From the NCBI GenBank assembly GCA_964030785.1, contig OZ034979.1:8200883-8264882 (forward strand): DNA of 64,000 nt, in the 5' to 3' direction. The stretch comes from Siderastrea siderea. Its lineage: Eukaryota > Cnidaria > Anthozoa > Scleractinia > Rhizangiidae. This document shows, in pieces, positions 1-12,300 of the stretch (position 1 is the first letter of the stretch; each line of letters begins with the position of its first letter). Under the pieces are notes generated by a model. That model did no database searches. It had not been told where the DNA came from and worked only from the letters and a program-made list of their open reading frames with translations. A program made the translations under genes and the position numbers.

Positions 1-1137
1 TTTAAATGTTAATGAGCTGTGCGTTATATTCTAATGAGCTGTGACAGTGAAGGAAAGATAGACGTGACAGTTGACAGTCTTATTACTAATTACAAAATGA
101 GTTCAATTGTTTATAATACAGCAGCATTTGCAAGTGTGTGCAAAGTCAAACCGAGAAGTGTTAATTCAAGCATTTATTATTAGCCTACACAAAACGAAAC
201 AGAGTACTGGCATGTCGGGGCGGAAATTTAACAGGCGTTAGAGTTTTTTTTTTTTTATGTAAGGGGGAGGGAGATTTTTCTGTTTTTGTTCATTTAAAGA
301 AAAAACCAAAGTACATTCTACTGTAAACAAGTAAGAGAAATAAAAGTCATTCGTTTGGGATTAGAGTTTTGCGATTCACACACATGTTGTTTTATTTTCT
401 TTTATTATCACAGCTCATGAGAATATAACGTAGCTCATTAGCATTGAAAACCGGGTTATACGAATTCACTCTATTAATAATTTTTTGGAGTTGGGTAAGA
501 TTAATGCAAGAGACATCTCTTTTGCAACGTGTCATGCATTCAGGCGCTCAGCAGCGGATTTAAGTTTCCCTTCGTCTATCTTGCACTCGGTCAGTTTGTG
601 GAACATTTTGGTCATATGCTGCATTGTTTCTTCTCTTTTCATACTACAATTTGGAGAATTATCGCGTTAGTTAACATTCCACTTATCCATAAATGTTTTC
701 TTTGTCTGTTGTTTGATGTCACGTGAAATTTTTGGTGCCGGACTTTTGGGAATCATTGAGAAGAAAGAAAGGGGAGACGAAGAAGAAATATTGAAGTTTT
801 AATGAAGCCGAAGTAGAATTTGATGTTGATATTAACTAGATATACAACAAAACAGTTTCACAGTCTGCTAGCAGCACGAATTGCTCTCTCTCGTGCATAG
901 CGGTCCCCGGGAGCGGTCCAACTAGCAGGATGTAGTAGGATGTGTATTATTATTTTTATTTTCATACCCTTTTTTATTTCTTTCTTTAACCACATCCCAG
1001 TTCATTAAACAAACGCAAACTAGACTGTCCCCTTGACTGTGCTGCGATCAGTCAAACCAAAAGAAAAAACGACGCCTCTAATACAATTACGTTACGGGAT
1101 ACGATCATTCATCTTGCAACTGATTTGTTTTTCCCTC
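1..1137. other. Gene-free AT-rich stretch
   Basis: No coding signal is convincing here. The words 'gagctgtga' and its complement recur near positions 12-44 and 412-444 (for example 'atgagctgtgac' and 'cacagctcatgag'), so roughly 1-445 may be an inverted-repeat element. I cannot place its ends. The short open frames here lack splice context or family resemblance. Confidence 0.4.
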
Positions 1138-1231
1138 TTAGCACAACAACCTCGTTCCCAGGGTCCTCTCTCTTCCTCCCTCGAGAAAGGGAGGAAGAGA
1201 GAGGACCCTGGAAACGAGGTTGTTAGCACAA
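1138..1231. mobile_element. 76-bp hairpin element with 9-bp target duplication
   Basis: The core 1147-1222 is an almost perfect palindrome. It starts CAACCTCGTTCCCAGGGTCC and returns as GGACCCTGGAAACGAGGTTG, with only a few unpaired bases at the centre. It is flanked on both sides by TTAGCACAA (1138-1146 and 1223-1231), which reads as a 9-bp target-site duplication. A 9-bp duplication is typical of Mutator-like elements, so this may be a minimal MULE-derived MITE. The family is inference; the palindrome and flanking repeat are seen directly. Confidence 0.75.
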
Positions 1232-1773
1232 TAGGATTTCACAGTCCAGTTTCGAGTTCTCCAAGACCGCTGGATAAAAAGGCAGAAGACTTCGTTTATA
1301 CAGGGTTAGTCTCAATCTGAAGCAAAATATTCACAAATACCAGCGAGAAGATGAACTATTCAAAATTCCTTGTATTGTTTGATTTTAAAACTTCAACGCT
1401 TTCCTGTTGGTATTTGGGAATATTTTACTTCAGAGTGAGACTAACCCTGCACAAACGCGTCTTTTGTCTTTTTGTCCAGCTTTTTGTCTTTTCCGATTCG
1501 CACTGTATGCTCGCCTGTATACCAGAGCTGCTAACGAGATTACCCTGGCGGATAAATTAAGGTGTATGTCTGTCTTGGACATGGTCACATATGTTACGCA
1601 TAGCTGAGAGAAGACATCTAGTTACCTTCTTGATGGCGGCGAGGGATCAGTTTCTGCTGACGCAATACTGTGTATGCTTACGTAAAATCACATTCTCTCT
1701 CATTTGCATTTTTCAACTGTCAAAATTTTGTTCCTGTCAACTGGTGTGAGATTTATTTTATGCAAATTTTCAG

Positions 1774-3986
1774 ATATATATTGAGTTACTTGGCAAAGAG
1801 AAGCAGCCGGACAATGTTCCTCAGAAGGTTTACCTTCAAGTCCGCCATCTTAGTGGTACGTACTTCCGCGCGGGTGACGACACTATCAAGCAATTCCATC
1901 AGCCAGTTGGTTCATTCAAAAATATCAAGTTTGACCGGTTTACCCTTAGTAACGTAAATAAGTGCAAAGGAAGAAAAAGTAAAGGAAAAAATCCGAGTGA
2001 GTTAAATTTTAATATGACTTCTTTCCACTGGTACGAGATGTTCACATAAGCCAGACTTTTCTTACCACACGTATGCACAAAAATGAAGGTGACGAGAAAT
2101 CCTACAATGAACCATGACGCTTCAGCCTCGTTCCCCGTCCTCCTCGGCAAGAAATCAAATATGAAGTCACCTGTCGAACTCAACGGGAAGATTCGTGTAC
2201 GGTCCCAGCCCTCCCGCTGTCTCTTGATAAGCGCGTAGGTGCCTGTAGACGAGGCTGATAATGCTTAGTAATGAAATTATTTCAAAGCTACAGAGAGTGT
2301 TAAATTATTTTTGTTTTCTTTTAATTTTAGAATAAGAGCTACATAAGAAATTTGAAAATTTAGGTCGCTTTGCACTAGGCCTTAAATACACAAATCTTTT
2401 TCTCACTTATTTGGCAGTTATACTTTACACAATAGCCCAAATAAATAAATAGTAAATAAATAAATAAATACAAAATACTTATAAATAGTGCTTTACATCA
2501 CCGTAAACAAAATCAAACAATACAGTTGACTCCCAGTAACTAGAACCATCAGCAGCTCGAACCTCCTGATGACTTGAAATTAATGTTTTTTTTTCCTTTA
2601 GGCCATTTTCTTTATATTTTTACCCTCGATAACTCAAAGTCCCGATATCGAGAAGACTTTTTTAAATTTTCCTTGAACTTTCGAGTTATCGGGAGTCAAC
2701 TGTACGTTTTTTCTTTGACAGAGACGTTCTGCGTGACTGAGGATGATTCTCGCTGGGTGCCAATGTGCAATCATGTACTGAACAAACGTGGAAGCCATGG
2801 AAAGGACAGTCTGTTGGGAATGGAGGAATGTAAAAGTCCGTTTGGCATTTATGAGTTGAAGATTCCTTTGGACAAAAAGCTGGCGTGTGATGATGACGGC
2901 ATAAAAGACACCAATTGCAAAGATCTTGATGTAAGCGTTATTTAAAACAATTTGAGCATTTTGATCAAATTCTCGTGCTCTGATGTAGACTGCAAAATCG
3001 TACTTTTTTGCGTTGGTCCATGGAAACGCGCCGGCTTCGAGTGAAAGGTCTGGAGCGAGCGTGAAATAGACGAGTGAGACTAGGAATTATTTTCACTGTT
3101 TTAAGTTTGATACTGTACCAGTATCCTGTGGATTTACTAAAATGTTTCGAACTTTACTGAAAAAAGTTCTAAGTGTTTTAAAACGGGAAACGGACTTGTC
3201 GGCGCCATTTCTAAGAGTAATTTTGTTCAGGCGCGGAACATTTAAATAGCAAAGGAACTCGTTTATTTGAGGAAAATGAAAATACATTTTCACTCACCCA
3301 CTAATTGATTTATCCTTGCTCATGTTTCGACTGAGAATAAATCTTACGAATTAAAGCAATAAAGCTGCCTCAGATGTTTGACCACGGTGGAGTAATATAG
3401 CGGATGCTAGACTTGCCCACAAGTCGAGCTCAGAATTTTTTTTTCGGAGTTGCGAAAAACCCAAAAAATCGAGCGCGAGCCCACCACCCGAGCCGGAAAT
3501 GAGAAGCGAAGGACTTTTAAGAAAGTCTAAGAGGATGCTTTAAGAGTCTCCCAATAGCTCAGTCGCTCTTACAGCGAATCGGTGTACGCAAGGTCATGGG
3601 TTCGATTCCCTTTGGAGACCTCGATCTTTAATTCGATTCCTTCTATTACTCTCACTGACAGGCTTTTTCTTTCTTTATTTATCAGATTAAACTGTGTCAC
3701 ACGTTGATATAAACGCGTCTACAACCGTAATAGAAATATAATAAAAAAACAATTTTGTTTCATCACAGCTGTAGTTATTCTTATTTTTTCATTTCCCACT
3801 TTGAGCTTTCAAACGTTCCATCAGCTAATATTTACTGGTTTTTCTTTTTTCCCACAGCTCACCAAATTTACCCAAATGAACGTATGGACCCATTCATGTA
3901 CTATTACTGGTCCAAACAATATCCCAAAGGACCAGATGACATTATATGCTCCAAGAGCCAACAAAAGAAAAGGAACGAAACGATAG
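1774..3986 (+). CDS. Unidentified protein, last three exons (5' end not found)
   Basis: Three exons join in phase 0: 1774-1953 (acceptor ttttcag, donor AAC/gtaaat), 2724-2930 (donor GAT/gtaagc) and 3858-3986 (acceptor ttcccacag, stop TAG at 3984-3986). Together they give 171 residues. The first exon reads IYIELLGKEKQ... then LSGTYFRAGDD..., the second has four cysteines (CVTEDDSRW, MCNHVL, EECKSPFG, LACDDDG and DTNCKDLD regions) and the third ends in a basic tail RANKRKGTKR. The cysteines suggest a secreted or extracellular protein. The first exon is loosely reminiscent of PLAT/LH2-type beta-sandwich domains, but the match is too weak for a name. The start codon and upstream exons are not recognisable and may lie to the left of the window. 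The acceptor of exon 2 could be 2 bases earlier, but only 2724 keeps phase. Confidence 0.6.
2521..2704. mobile_element. Mariner-type MITE (TA-flanked)
   Basis: The element 2523-2702 begins CAGTTGACTCCCAGTAACT and ends AGTTATCGGGAGTCAACTG, so the termini are inverted repeats with few mismatches. It is flanked by TA on both sides (2521-2522, 2703-2704), the target duplication of Tc1/mariner transposons. It lies in the intron just 20 bases upstream of the acceptor of the second exon of the unidentified gene and may contribute to its polypyrimidine tract. No transposase is present. Confidence 0.75.
3541..3660 (+). repeat. tRNA-derived SINE-like sequence
   Basis: An A-box-like TAGCTCAGTCG and a perfect B box (GGTTCGATTCC within gggttcgattccc) are spaced as in a tRNA gene, and AGTCTCC near the start can pair with GGAGACC after the B box. 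The D arm is degenerate and there is no clean anticodon arm, so this is a tRNA-derived repeat and not a functional tRNA. A T-rich tail follows. Related B-box pieces occur at about 13,862 and 16,620. Confidence 0.55.
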
Positions 3987-4214
3987 TTACTGACCAGGAT
4001 CTCCATACAGCTACAGGCGGCGAAGATCAATTTTGATTTCTTCAGTTATGTCTTTGTTTGTTTGTTTGTTTTTTTTTTTCGTTCGAGTTACGTTTTCATA
4101 ACCTTCAGTTTTGTCGTGTACTGGATTTGAAGCTAGTCGCGGAGATAATTTATTGCTTATCAACTTTGTTTAATCTGAGTTGTTTTTGTATCGATCATGA
4201 TGGAGGCGAAACTG

Positions 4215-4220
4215 AATAAA
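4215..4220 (+). terminator. Polyadenylation signal AATAAA
   Basis: AATAAA lies about 230 bases after the TAG stop of the unidentified gene, a reasonable 3' UTR length. The cleavage site is not visible. Confidence 0.5.
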
Positions 4221-5926
4221 ATACGGTTAAGTATATATGTTTCTGATTCCTTGTATCCCTGTATCCAGAAAGCTAGCCGAATATTACACGTGTCGAGTAG
4301 TACTAGAAGCCGGTGATAAAGAGAATAGAGTCTGACAGGGACTCCTTGTTAGCCTTCAAAATTGGGATGGTGACATTTCAGAAATTCATCCGGGGACTGA
4401 AAAGTTAGTACTGCAGTTACTGTACTGACTCTAGCTTTAGGTTTCGAAGTGACAGAATAAATGCACCTCATTTGTCCCTCTTTTACCGAATCTGCTCTGC
4501 TTCGTCCCCAGGCGCCGGTATAGCGCGGGCAAACAGGGAGCGCGGGTGTCATGGGAAGGATGAAAAACGCCACCGGCTGGGTCCACCTATCCCACATCGC
4601 CACGCGCACCACCATGTGATAAGGAGGGAATCTGCCAGAATCATACCAGATTCCACTCAACTGAAGATTGCGCAGTGCGTTTACCGATCGCCAGGGCAAA
4701 TCGCGTAATGCTGAAAACTGCAAGCCATGTTTTTATTACGAAAGCAATCTTTTATCTGATGTATTTCATTCATGGCAAGCATACTTGACCTTAAAAGCAC
4801 TTCCTATAGCAAGAAAGAAACTCTTTTAGAGCGAAATATGGCGCCCATATACAATATTTTCCCCTGCGGCTTGGCCGCTGGCGGTCACGCTCGTTCCATA
4901 CTCTGCAGAATCTCTCTCTCTATCTATTTTTCTCGTTAGGGCTTTTAAGGTCATGATTTTCTGTGGGGTAGGGGACAATAAAGGACTTATTCTTTGATGT
5001 TCTTTTTCTTGGGGAAATCGTTTAGGTCATTACAAGCCACATACTACGCTCATATTTGGAAATACTAGGGTACCCTTGAAAGGAAAGGTTTTTTTTTTCA
5101 CGATCTAAATTATGACAATTTTGTTTTGAAACTGGCGGACAGCTCTTGCGCGCAACCATTTACACGACGTCTGGTATTTGGAATATTATACAGAAAAAAA
5201 TGCGCCGTTAAAAGACTGAAAACGGAAAGGTGAAGTCCTCAAGAAGGAAGGCTCAAATAGATGACTGAAGATCACATCAATTTCGGGTTTCCTGGGGGCT
5301 TTTGAGGCCTTTTCTGAATCTTTTAACTTATCAAATGCTTTTCTTACTTGGAGATTGTGAAAAACGTTCAAAAGCTCGCGCAGCTTTGGTGTACGAATAA
5401 TTATTATGATTATTTTCTCACTGCAACAGATAAGACCCCTCCTTACAAAGCCTTGTCAGGAGCCCTGGCTCTGTGAAATTATCGCGAACTACTCCGCTTA
5501 ATTACAAGCCCCTCCTTAAAGGTGCAGAGCTTCTTACCAGTATCTTTTGTCGTTTTGTTCAACTCCCCATTAAATTCCTCAACCCCCCCCCCCCCCCGCG
5601 CTATCCCCCCTTCACAAATATCCCACAAGTTGCCCCAACTTTCAAGACTGCTTTGAGTGAGAAGCGGGGAAAGGAAGAACGTTTTTCAGTTATAGTTTGA
5701 ATCAATTAAACTACTCCCTTAGTTTGAATAATCATGTATGAACAAAACTTTATTCAGAGGAACATGGGAAAAATTCTATTGTATTCATGGCCTTTTTCTC
5801 GGTTAGTGATTGGTTCAAGCTTCTAATCCATATTCATAACAATGTGCTGAAAATTTCGTAAAACCACGCATCTAGTTGACGAGTGAGGACGTGTGATAGC
5901 AGCTCTGCCGTTGAAACTTTCATGAG
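4221..5926. other. Gene-free stretch
   Basis: I see no exon with good splice sites and protein-like content. There is a C homopolymer near 5583-5597. The open frames at 4349-4723 (minus) and 4472-4708 (plus) overlap each other and have no recognisable domain. Confidence 0.4.
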
Positions 5927-6700
5927 ACGTTGAGAGCAACCACGACTTGAAGAAAGAAACCTTGGCTTCACTGAAACAAATGGTAAGTGTCCATTGACCA
6001 ATGTCAGTCCAAGGATTTCAAAACTTTTTAAAATTTCCACGCGCGCGTCCTGGAATTTCAAATGGTTTTGCTGAGAGTAACGGTCGCTTTGTGCGTTTTA
6101 GTTTTGGAGTTGAGTAGTTCCCTCAGCGTTTTGTACACGAATAACTCAGAGAGAACTTAAAGGAAAAAAACAAATTCACGGAACAGTACAACAAAATACT
6201 GAATTTTAATCGGATCTCTTTAATACCCAAAATAAAACTTGAAAACCTCTGAATGGCCACGTGTTAAGAACTTTGACGGATGCACTACGTAATACAATGA
6301 AAGCAGTTCGTAATTTTATTTATCTCACCTTGTAATCTTCATGGGAGTTAGAAAAATCTACAATTTCACTGCTAGTTTACCTATCTTTAATCGAGTTTAG
6401 TTTTGAGTTGAATGAAATTTGGTTCACCTTTTTAGTCTGTGGATGAATTCCTATTAAAGCGTCGGCCGTGATCATTTGCAAGTATGCAGCAATTGTTCGA
6501 AATTTTTCTCATGGGCGTGAAAATGGGGCTTAGTTAAATAGTCCAGCAGGTTTGATTATGGTCGTTTTTGCTGGACAGAAACTCATATTTTTGGTTTGTT
6601 TCAATTTCAGAAAGGTCATTACACGAGGAAGAGGTTTGCACAAAACAAGGCAAAGAACAGGATGCTGGTACAAGCATTGGACTGCAGTGAATTAAGATAA
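5927..6700 (+). CDS. Candidate two-exon 3' end of an unknown gene
   Basis: The clearer piece is 6611-6700: after a good acceptor (tttgtttcaatttcag) it reads KGHYTRKRFAQNKAKN... and stops at TAA 6698-6700, a basic protein-like sequence in phase 0. A preceding exon may be 5927-5982, ending ...TLASLKQM at a strong donor (ATG/gtaagt) also in phase 0; its acceptor is weak. The same plus strand and phase 0 would allow these to be alternative terminal exons of the gene ending at 3986, but that is inference. No family is recognised. Confidence 0.35.
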
Positions 6701-7958
6701 GAGTTCATTTTGTATAAAATTACCTTTGAAAGATGGTGGCAGTATATTTCATGGCAAATTTTGCATCTAAGTGCACAACGTAATGGATTGTTTTTGAGTT
6801 AGTTTTCTAACACAGTCAGTTTAAGCCTTCGCTGGGGGAAATCGAGCCGAATATTTTTTCACTTAGAAAAGACGAAGCTCAAAAGTCGCTTGTTTTAGTT
6901 TTGAGCATTGATGATGCAGCGAAGACTTTTCATTCTTTTTTTAAATTAATCAGCCACCATCTTAAAGGTATTATTGATATTCTGAACGATAGCTTTGAGT
7001 GATGAATCAAAATTGACGTATTTTCTACCACTGCCGCTTCACAGGGGCAATCAATACTTCTTTCCTAATATTTTCCAAACAAAAGCCTAAAGAATCTTTT
7101 CATTGGCTTCATAATTATTGCACTATTTCATTTTTTTTTTTGCAAAACACCTAACGATTTCTAAAAATGTCAATAATGATTATCACTTGATGTTACGCTT
7201 TTTTTAGTTAGGTGGAACTGTAAGTTGTCTACAAAAAATATAGCAATTAGTACTCAAAACCTGCAATGTTTGATAAATGTTAAAACGAAAGATCGATCCA
7301 AAACCGAAGATAAGTTATTTCAGTTGAATAAGAAGAAGAAGAAGAAAAAAACAACTGCGGTAGTTTAAGTTTAATTCTGTTTTGAAATAAACAAGAATTA
7401 CTTAACTTTCAAAACATCATGTTTAATTCTCTTGTGTTTAATCAAATTCATCCACATGGCTACAAAAATAATAAACCTTATATAATAACAACAACATGAG
7501 GTGCCAAATTCAGCAAATACAAAGGATGGAAAAAATGAAATTGTGTGGAAAATAAAAAAACAACAACAACAAAACAAGGAAACAAGTAGAGGCCACTGAG
7601 CTTTTTCCAAATTCTATCTTTAGTGCCAGTTTTCAGAAGAAACATTCTTGTGGGCAAAAAATTTGCAATGAGGTGAAAAAGGAATAGTTATTTCTCAAGT
7701 TTATCCTTCAAGCCAATTTTGTAAAAATTGTCTGATCCGAAAAACAAAACTGAATAATTGTAATAATTTGGTCGGTCAAAAATTTCTCCATAGATTTGGT
7801 TAGGAAATTGGATGCATCAATTACAACTGAAATGCGTCTTCGCTTTTGGATTTCTCTAGGTTGATTGCTTTACACTCGAAATAAAATCTGATCGCTGAAC
7901 ATGTAAACTTGACAGTTCCACCTTATCTTTTTTATGCCGTTGCCAAGGGAACATACAG
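6701..7958. other. Gene-free AT-rich stretch
   Basis: Nothing coding is seen. Several A or T runs and a short GAA repeat near 7330 are present. Confidence 0.4.
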
Positions 7959-8190
7959 TATTAAAAGGATCGCCATGGCAACGAATATTACCAATTGAAT
8001 TACTCAGTCTTTCGCCTTACGACAAAACTGCAAACCAACAAGAAATTTTAGAAAAAAAATACCTGGATGATCCTATTAAAAGAGATCTCCATGGAAAAGG
8101 ATATCACGAATTGAATTGGTCAGTCTTTTGCCTTATGATAAAACTGCAAATCGCCAAGAAATTTTAGAAAAACTACATGGATGATCCCAT
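7959..8190. repeat. Two-copy tandem repeat, period about 115 bp
   Basis: Two diverged copies start TATTAAAAGG and TATTAAAAGA at 7959 and 8074. Both contain CCATGG, 'cagtctttcgccttacgac' or 'cagtcttttgccttatgat', and 'aagaaattttagaaaaa', and end near 'tggatgatcc'. The open frame across them is probably a by-product of the repeat. Confidence 0.75.
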
Positions 8191-9000
8191 ATATTTCCGT
8201 GTGTTCCCTTAACCTTCTATAGTAGATGGCAAAAAATTAATGTCTTGTTGGAGTAAAGTGAAAAAAAGTTTGAAACCTTCTCGGGAAAGCAAACCAAAGT
8301 TACGAACCCCAAAAGACAGATCACCATTTCTTTACGTTTCATTTTTCGGCAAAAATGTTACTGTGTTTCCTGGAATATCAGCCACGAAAATTGAACCTCA
8401 GATCTAAGACAATTTTCAATCAATCAAATCTGAAGGAGTACTCTTGAAATGATGACTTTGATTTCAAGAGCAGATTGTCTTCATTCTCAATCATCAGTCG
8501 AACAATTCGTATGTTACGGAATAGGTAATTTCCTTTACGAATTTCAAGAATAGAAAGGTTTGCCACTTTGTACGAAAATTACTGAGATTAACATTTGCAA
8601 TCTGAGAAACATGTTTCACCGATAAAAACTGTCGTTGTCGAAAATAAAATCTGAATTAATTATCACCATGAGTCAAACTTGAGAGGAACTGTGAAAAACA
8701 TGAGAAATTTCAAAGAAATTAGTTAAATACAATTTTCACCAATATTGCACGATTGTGTTAGATTTAATTCCATCATAACCGTTACAAGACTAAGATAACA
8801 GATTTTGGCTTCGACCGGTTTCACAGAGATAGTATTAATTCTAAAGTACGTCTTTAAGTTAAGGAGAATTTTCTACCTAATGATAACACGACATTCTTGA
8901 ATTAAAAGGCAAAAAACGTAGAGTATGAGGAAATCTATCACACCATATATTCAACATGTTTCACTTCAAACAATCGCGAAATCACTACGATTTTCAGTAG
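8191..9000. other. Gene-free AT-rich stretch
   Basis: No exon, RNA gene or repeat with definable ends is seen. Confidence 0.4.
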
Positions 9001-9214
9001 AGTAAGGCACGAGGGAAGTTTGGTGACAAAGTATTGACTTTTAAGTTACCATGTCGTCAAGGGCAACTTTCCCCGTTTCCAAGGAGACTACGTCATTCAG
9101 CGATAAAGCGCACGGGAAATTGTCAGACGTGATCGACTCATACAGAGCCCTTGACAACATGGTAACTTGAACGTTAAAACTTTACGACCAAACTTAATTT
9201 TCTCGTGCCTTACT
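9001..9214. mobile_element. MITE-like inverted-repeat element
   Basis: The left end AGTAAGGCACGAGGGAAG and the right end ...CTCGTGCCTTACT are inverted repeats. The arms continue inward with 'aagttaccatgtcgtcaagggc' on the left (about 9044-9065) and its near complement 'gcccttgacaacatggtaactt' on the right. The total is 214 bp. No clear target duplication is seen. Confidence 0.65.
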
Positions 9215-10607
9215 CATCTGAGAATCGAAGTATATGGGAAATCTATTTCCACTGACATTACACGATTGCGTTATATTTTTATTTTATTCCACATTTTTTC
9301 CTGTTATAAATTGTAAAAGATCTTCTGTTTCATTTGCAAATGTTTACGCAAATCACGATGTCAAAATGAGGTGGAAAAGGGCCAATTTAACAGGTGTCAC
9401 GTGTTATGATCAGCAGTTCTATCGTTTGGTAGAAATTTCCCGTCCTTAACTTGAAGACCTACTTTAAAATTAAATGTATCTTTGTATGTTAGTTTGATTC
9501 TAAATCTCTTCGAGCTCTCCAACCAAGACCGACGTCTCGTGGCATTTATTTCCATCCGAGGCTATTGTTCGAGGAACAAAGCAAATGATATTGTATTTGT
9601 TCAAGCGCCCAAAATTATTTCTAAAAATTGTTGAGTCGATGTACACGAGGTGAACTTTGCTGAAATCTTTTAGCATATTTTTTATGTCATCGAAGTCAGT
9701 ACAAACTTAGATTAACGGAAGTTACCTTCAGTCGATGGCTTCGAAGCTTACGTAAATTAGCAAATTTTCATTTTTAACATTTGGAAACATCGTAAAGTAT
9801 GAGGGAAATTTGCTCTTTCGTTTTATTGCCAATAATTTTTTGCGAACGAAAGGAGAATGCTAAATGTTGCCAGAGTGAGAAGAAATTTTTATAAGTGAAA
9901 ATGAAAATTGTTGACAGGACGAAATGCCACAAAAAAATACTCAAACGAACGGTTAAACACTTTGAATTTGCTAACTCATCTTCGAACGCTTTACAACTTC
10001 AACGATGGCTAACGATTACTGCCAAATCAATTACACCTCCAAAACTTCTATCACCTTATGCAGATTTCATTAGTAGAATCTACCGAAAGCTATTGTTCAA
10101 AAGAACTTGTCAAAAAATCTTTTGTTCAATTGTTGCCGTCGACAGTTTCAGTGAGAAGTGTCTTTTGGCTCAAAGAAAGGTGTTAAAGAAAAACTTCCAA
10201 CTGTCTTTTGTGGTTCGTTTGAGTCTGATTTTGGTCAGTGGTAAATAAAATCGGCAAAAAGATGAGAAGGAAGAAATTACTTTGGTATTTAAACAAAATT
10301 TTTTACCTTGCATCAGCTCAAGAAAATTTGTATGATTTCATTTTTTTACATATTTCAACCAGACATTATTTTTTGTAGTATTTAAATGGTATGTGTAAGA
10401 TCTTGTTCAGACTGACAGCGGAATCAGTGTTACATGGGACGAGACAGAGTGAGAGCACATTTCAACCACAACAAAAACAAAAACAAATTAGTTTGTTATT
10501 TACCAAAACGTTTTATCTAGAAATTGCATTGATATCATCCAAAATGTTAATTAGGATGAAACAACTGTGACAACTGAATGAACAAAAAAATAATTGTCAT
10601 GTTATTT
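9215..10607. other. Gene-free AT-rich stretch
   Basis: A 117-codon open frame at 9895-10248 exists, but it has no domain, splice context or promoter that I can recognise. I treat it as chance until expression is shown. Confidence 0.35.
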
Positions 10608-11125
10608 GCCAAATTTTTTTCGTTTAGTATAAATTGACTTCACATTTTATTATATTCACTAAAATGAAAGTAGAAAACATATATCAATTAAAACCAGAGA
10701 AAATTGTTGTGTAATTTGCCAAAATTCCATTTGGAATTGGAGAACAAATCAAGCACATGTTCACAGTACTTGGGACTGGGAAAAATATACGAAACCAGCT
10801 TGTCACCAAAGTATTTGCAACTTAACTGAATTAGCAAAACATTGACTAGAACTTGAAAACAATGGAGCCAAATTTTTTTCGTTTAGTATAAATTGACTTC
10901 ACATTTTATTATATTCACTAAAATGAAAGTGGAAAACATATATCAATTAAAATCAGAGAAAATTGTTGTGTAATTTGCCAAAATTCCATCTGGAATTGGA
11001 GAACAAATCAAGCACATGTTCACAATATTTGGAACTGGGGAAAAATATACGAAACCAGCTTGTCACCAAAGTATTTGCAACTTCACTGAATTAGCAAACA
11101 TTGACTAGAACTTGAAAACAATGGA
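10608..11125. repeat. Tandem duplication, two copies of about 259 bp
   Basis: Copies start at 10608 and 10867 with GCCAAATTTTTTTCGTTTAG and are nearly identical to the end, differing by a few substitutions and single-base indels. A third start (GCCAATTTG at about 11,126) soon diverges. The word 'tttgccaaa' also recurs through 10,490-11,270, so the pair may be part of an older, more degraded array. Confidence 0.85.
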
Positions 11126-11770
11126 GCCAATTTGTAACCAAACAAATTTGTTTCATATTTGCCAAATTATAGGCAGAACTACAGAAAATTTACCAAGTAT
11201 TGCCAAAGAAAATTACATAAATAAGAGAAATTATCTTTACATTTGCCAAATTATTGACTAGATCTGGAGAACAAAATAGGTAATTATCGCGAAAGAAAAC
11301 TTGTCTTAATATTTCACAAACATTGTGGCCTTATAAACTGATCACTTTATCAAAAGGTTGCTCTCACTCATACGACTTGTCGTCTGTAACACTGAATACT
11401 GTTGGGTGAACAAGATTCCGAAAGCGTCATAGCAAGTTAAACAGTTTTGCAGCCCTCCTGTATTCGATTGCAAAAATACATTGAAAGTAAAACATGGAAA
11501 CAATTTACGTCTAGTTAACTTCAAAACTCTTGTTAGTATTATCAAAACATCGTATCGATCTTAAAATTATTTTATTCGGCTGCAAAACCAGTAACAGTTT
11601 GCCATGTCGCTTTTTAAGCGTTCATCGCCTCGAGAATGAAAGTTAGCTTAAAAGATAATTTTGCTTAAAATTACAAAATTTTGGGGTTTAAAGTTGGCAC
11701 AAAATTGGCTTGAGCCGCTGAACTATTTTATTTCTTTGGCAAATGCAAAAGGTTTTATTTCGAGGTGATG
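11126..11770. other. Gene-free AT-rich stretch
   Basis: The first part shows degraded 'tttgccaaatta' words like the preceding repeat. Nothing coding is seen. Confidence 0.35.
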
Positions 11771-11778
11771 AACGCTCT

Positions 11779-12300
11779 TTTGGCGGGTTTAAATTTCTTG
11801 GGGCACTCTTTGAATTATTTTTTTGATCAAAAAATGTTCAAATGGTGCCCTATTCAATTTTTTGGCAAAATTGTTGTTAGGGGAAACGCTGTTCAGATTT
11901 TTCCAAATTTTCCCGCCAAAAGACTTAGTATTTAGAGGAAGAAAATATTTGTGGCACCTTTTAATTAATTAAATGATTGTTACTTAACTAATTGTTGAAG
12001 AAACATTGTAAGAGAAGTAATAAAAGAACACAATGAAATAGACACCAATGTTTTGTACTTTTATTTTAAATAGAAACATTACTTAGCAATTAAACATACA
12101 AAATGGCGGCTTTGAAAAATTAAAAAAAATATGGCGCATGCGTATTTTGGGCGCCCTGTATTTTTCTAAGTTTTTTGGCGGGAAAATTTTATATTTTCAA
12201 ACAGATGTTAACTAGTTGGAATTATTTCAAAAAAAATAAAATCGGCGCATGCGTTTTTTGAGCGCCCTGTATTTTTCCTAAGTTTTTTGGCGGGAAAATT
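11779..12300. promoter_or_regulatory. Cluster of E2F-like and NRF1-like sites
   Basis: The E2F consensus TTTGGCGGGAAA occurs exactly at 12174-12185 and 12286-12297 and in reverse at 11909-11920; a near copy (TTTGGCGGGTTT) is at about 11,779. GGCGCATGCG, close to the NRF1 palindrome, occurs at about 12,133 and 12,244. The downstream pairs lie in a repeated unit (12,120 and 12,235), so duplication explains part of the clustering. I see no gene start nearby, so a regulatory role is unproven. Confidence 0.35.

Noticed and set aside
3541..3625. Functional tRNA gene
   Set aside because: The B box is perfect, but the D and anticodon arms do not fold correctly; it is a tRNA-derived repeat.
3755..4036. 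Frame AHQIYPNERMDP... as the last exon of the left gene
   Set aside because: It needs incoming phase 1 or 2, while the preceding exon ends in phase 0; the phase-0 frame ending RANKRKGTKR fits.
9895..10248. 117-codon open frame on the plus strand
   Set aside because: No family resemblance, no splice or promoter context, and the surrounding DNA is AT-rich repeat; a chance frame is more likely.
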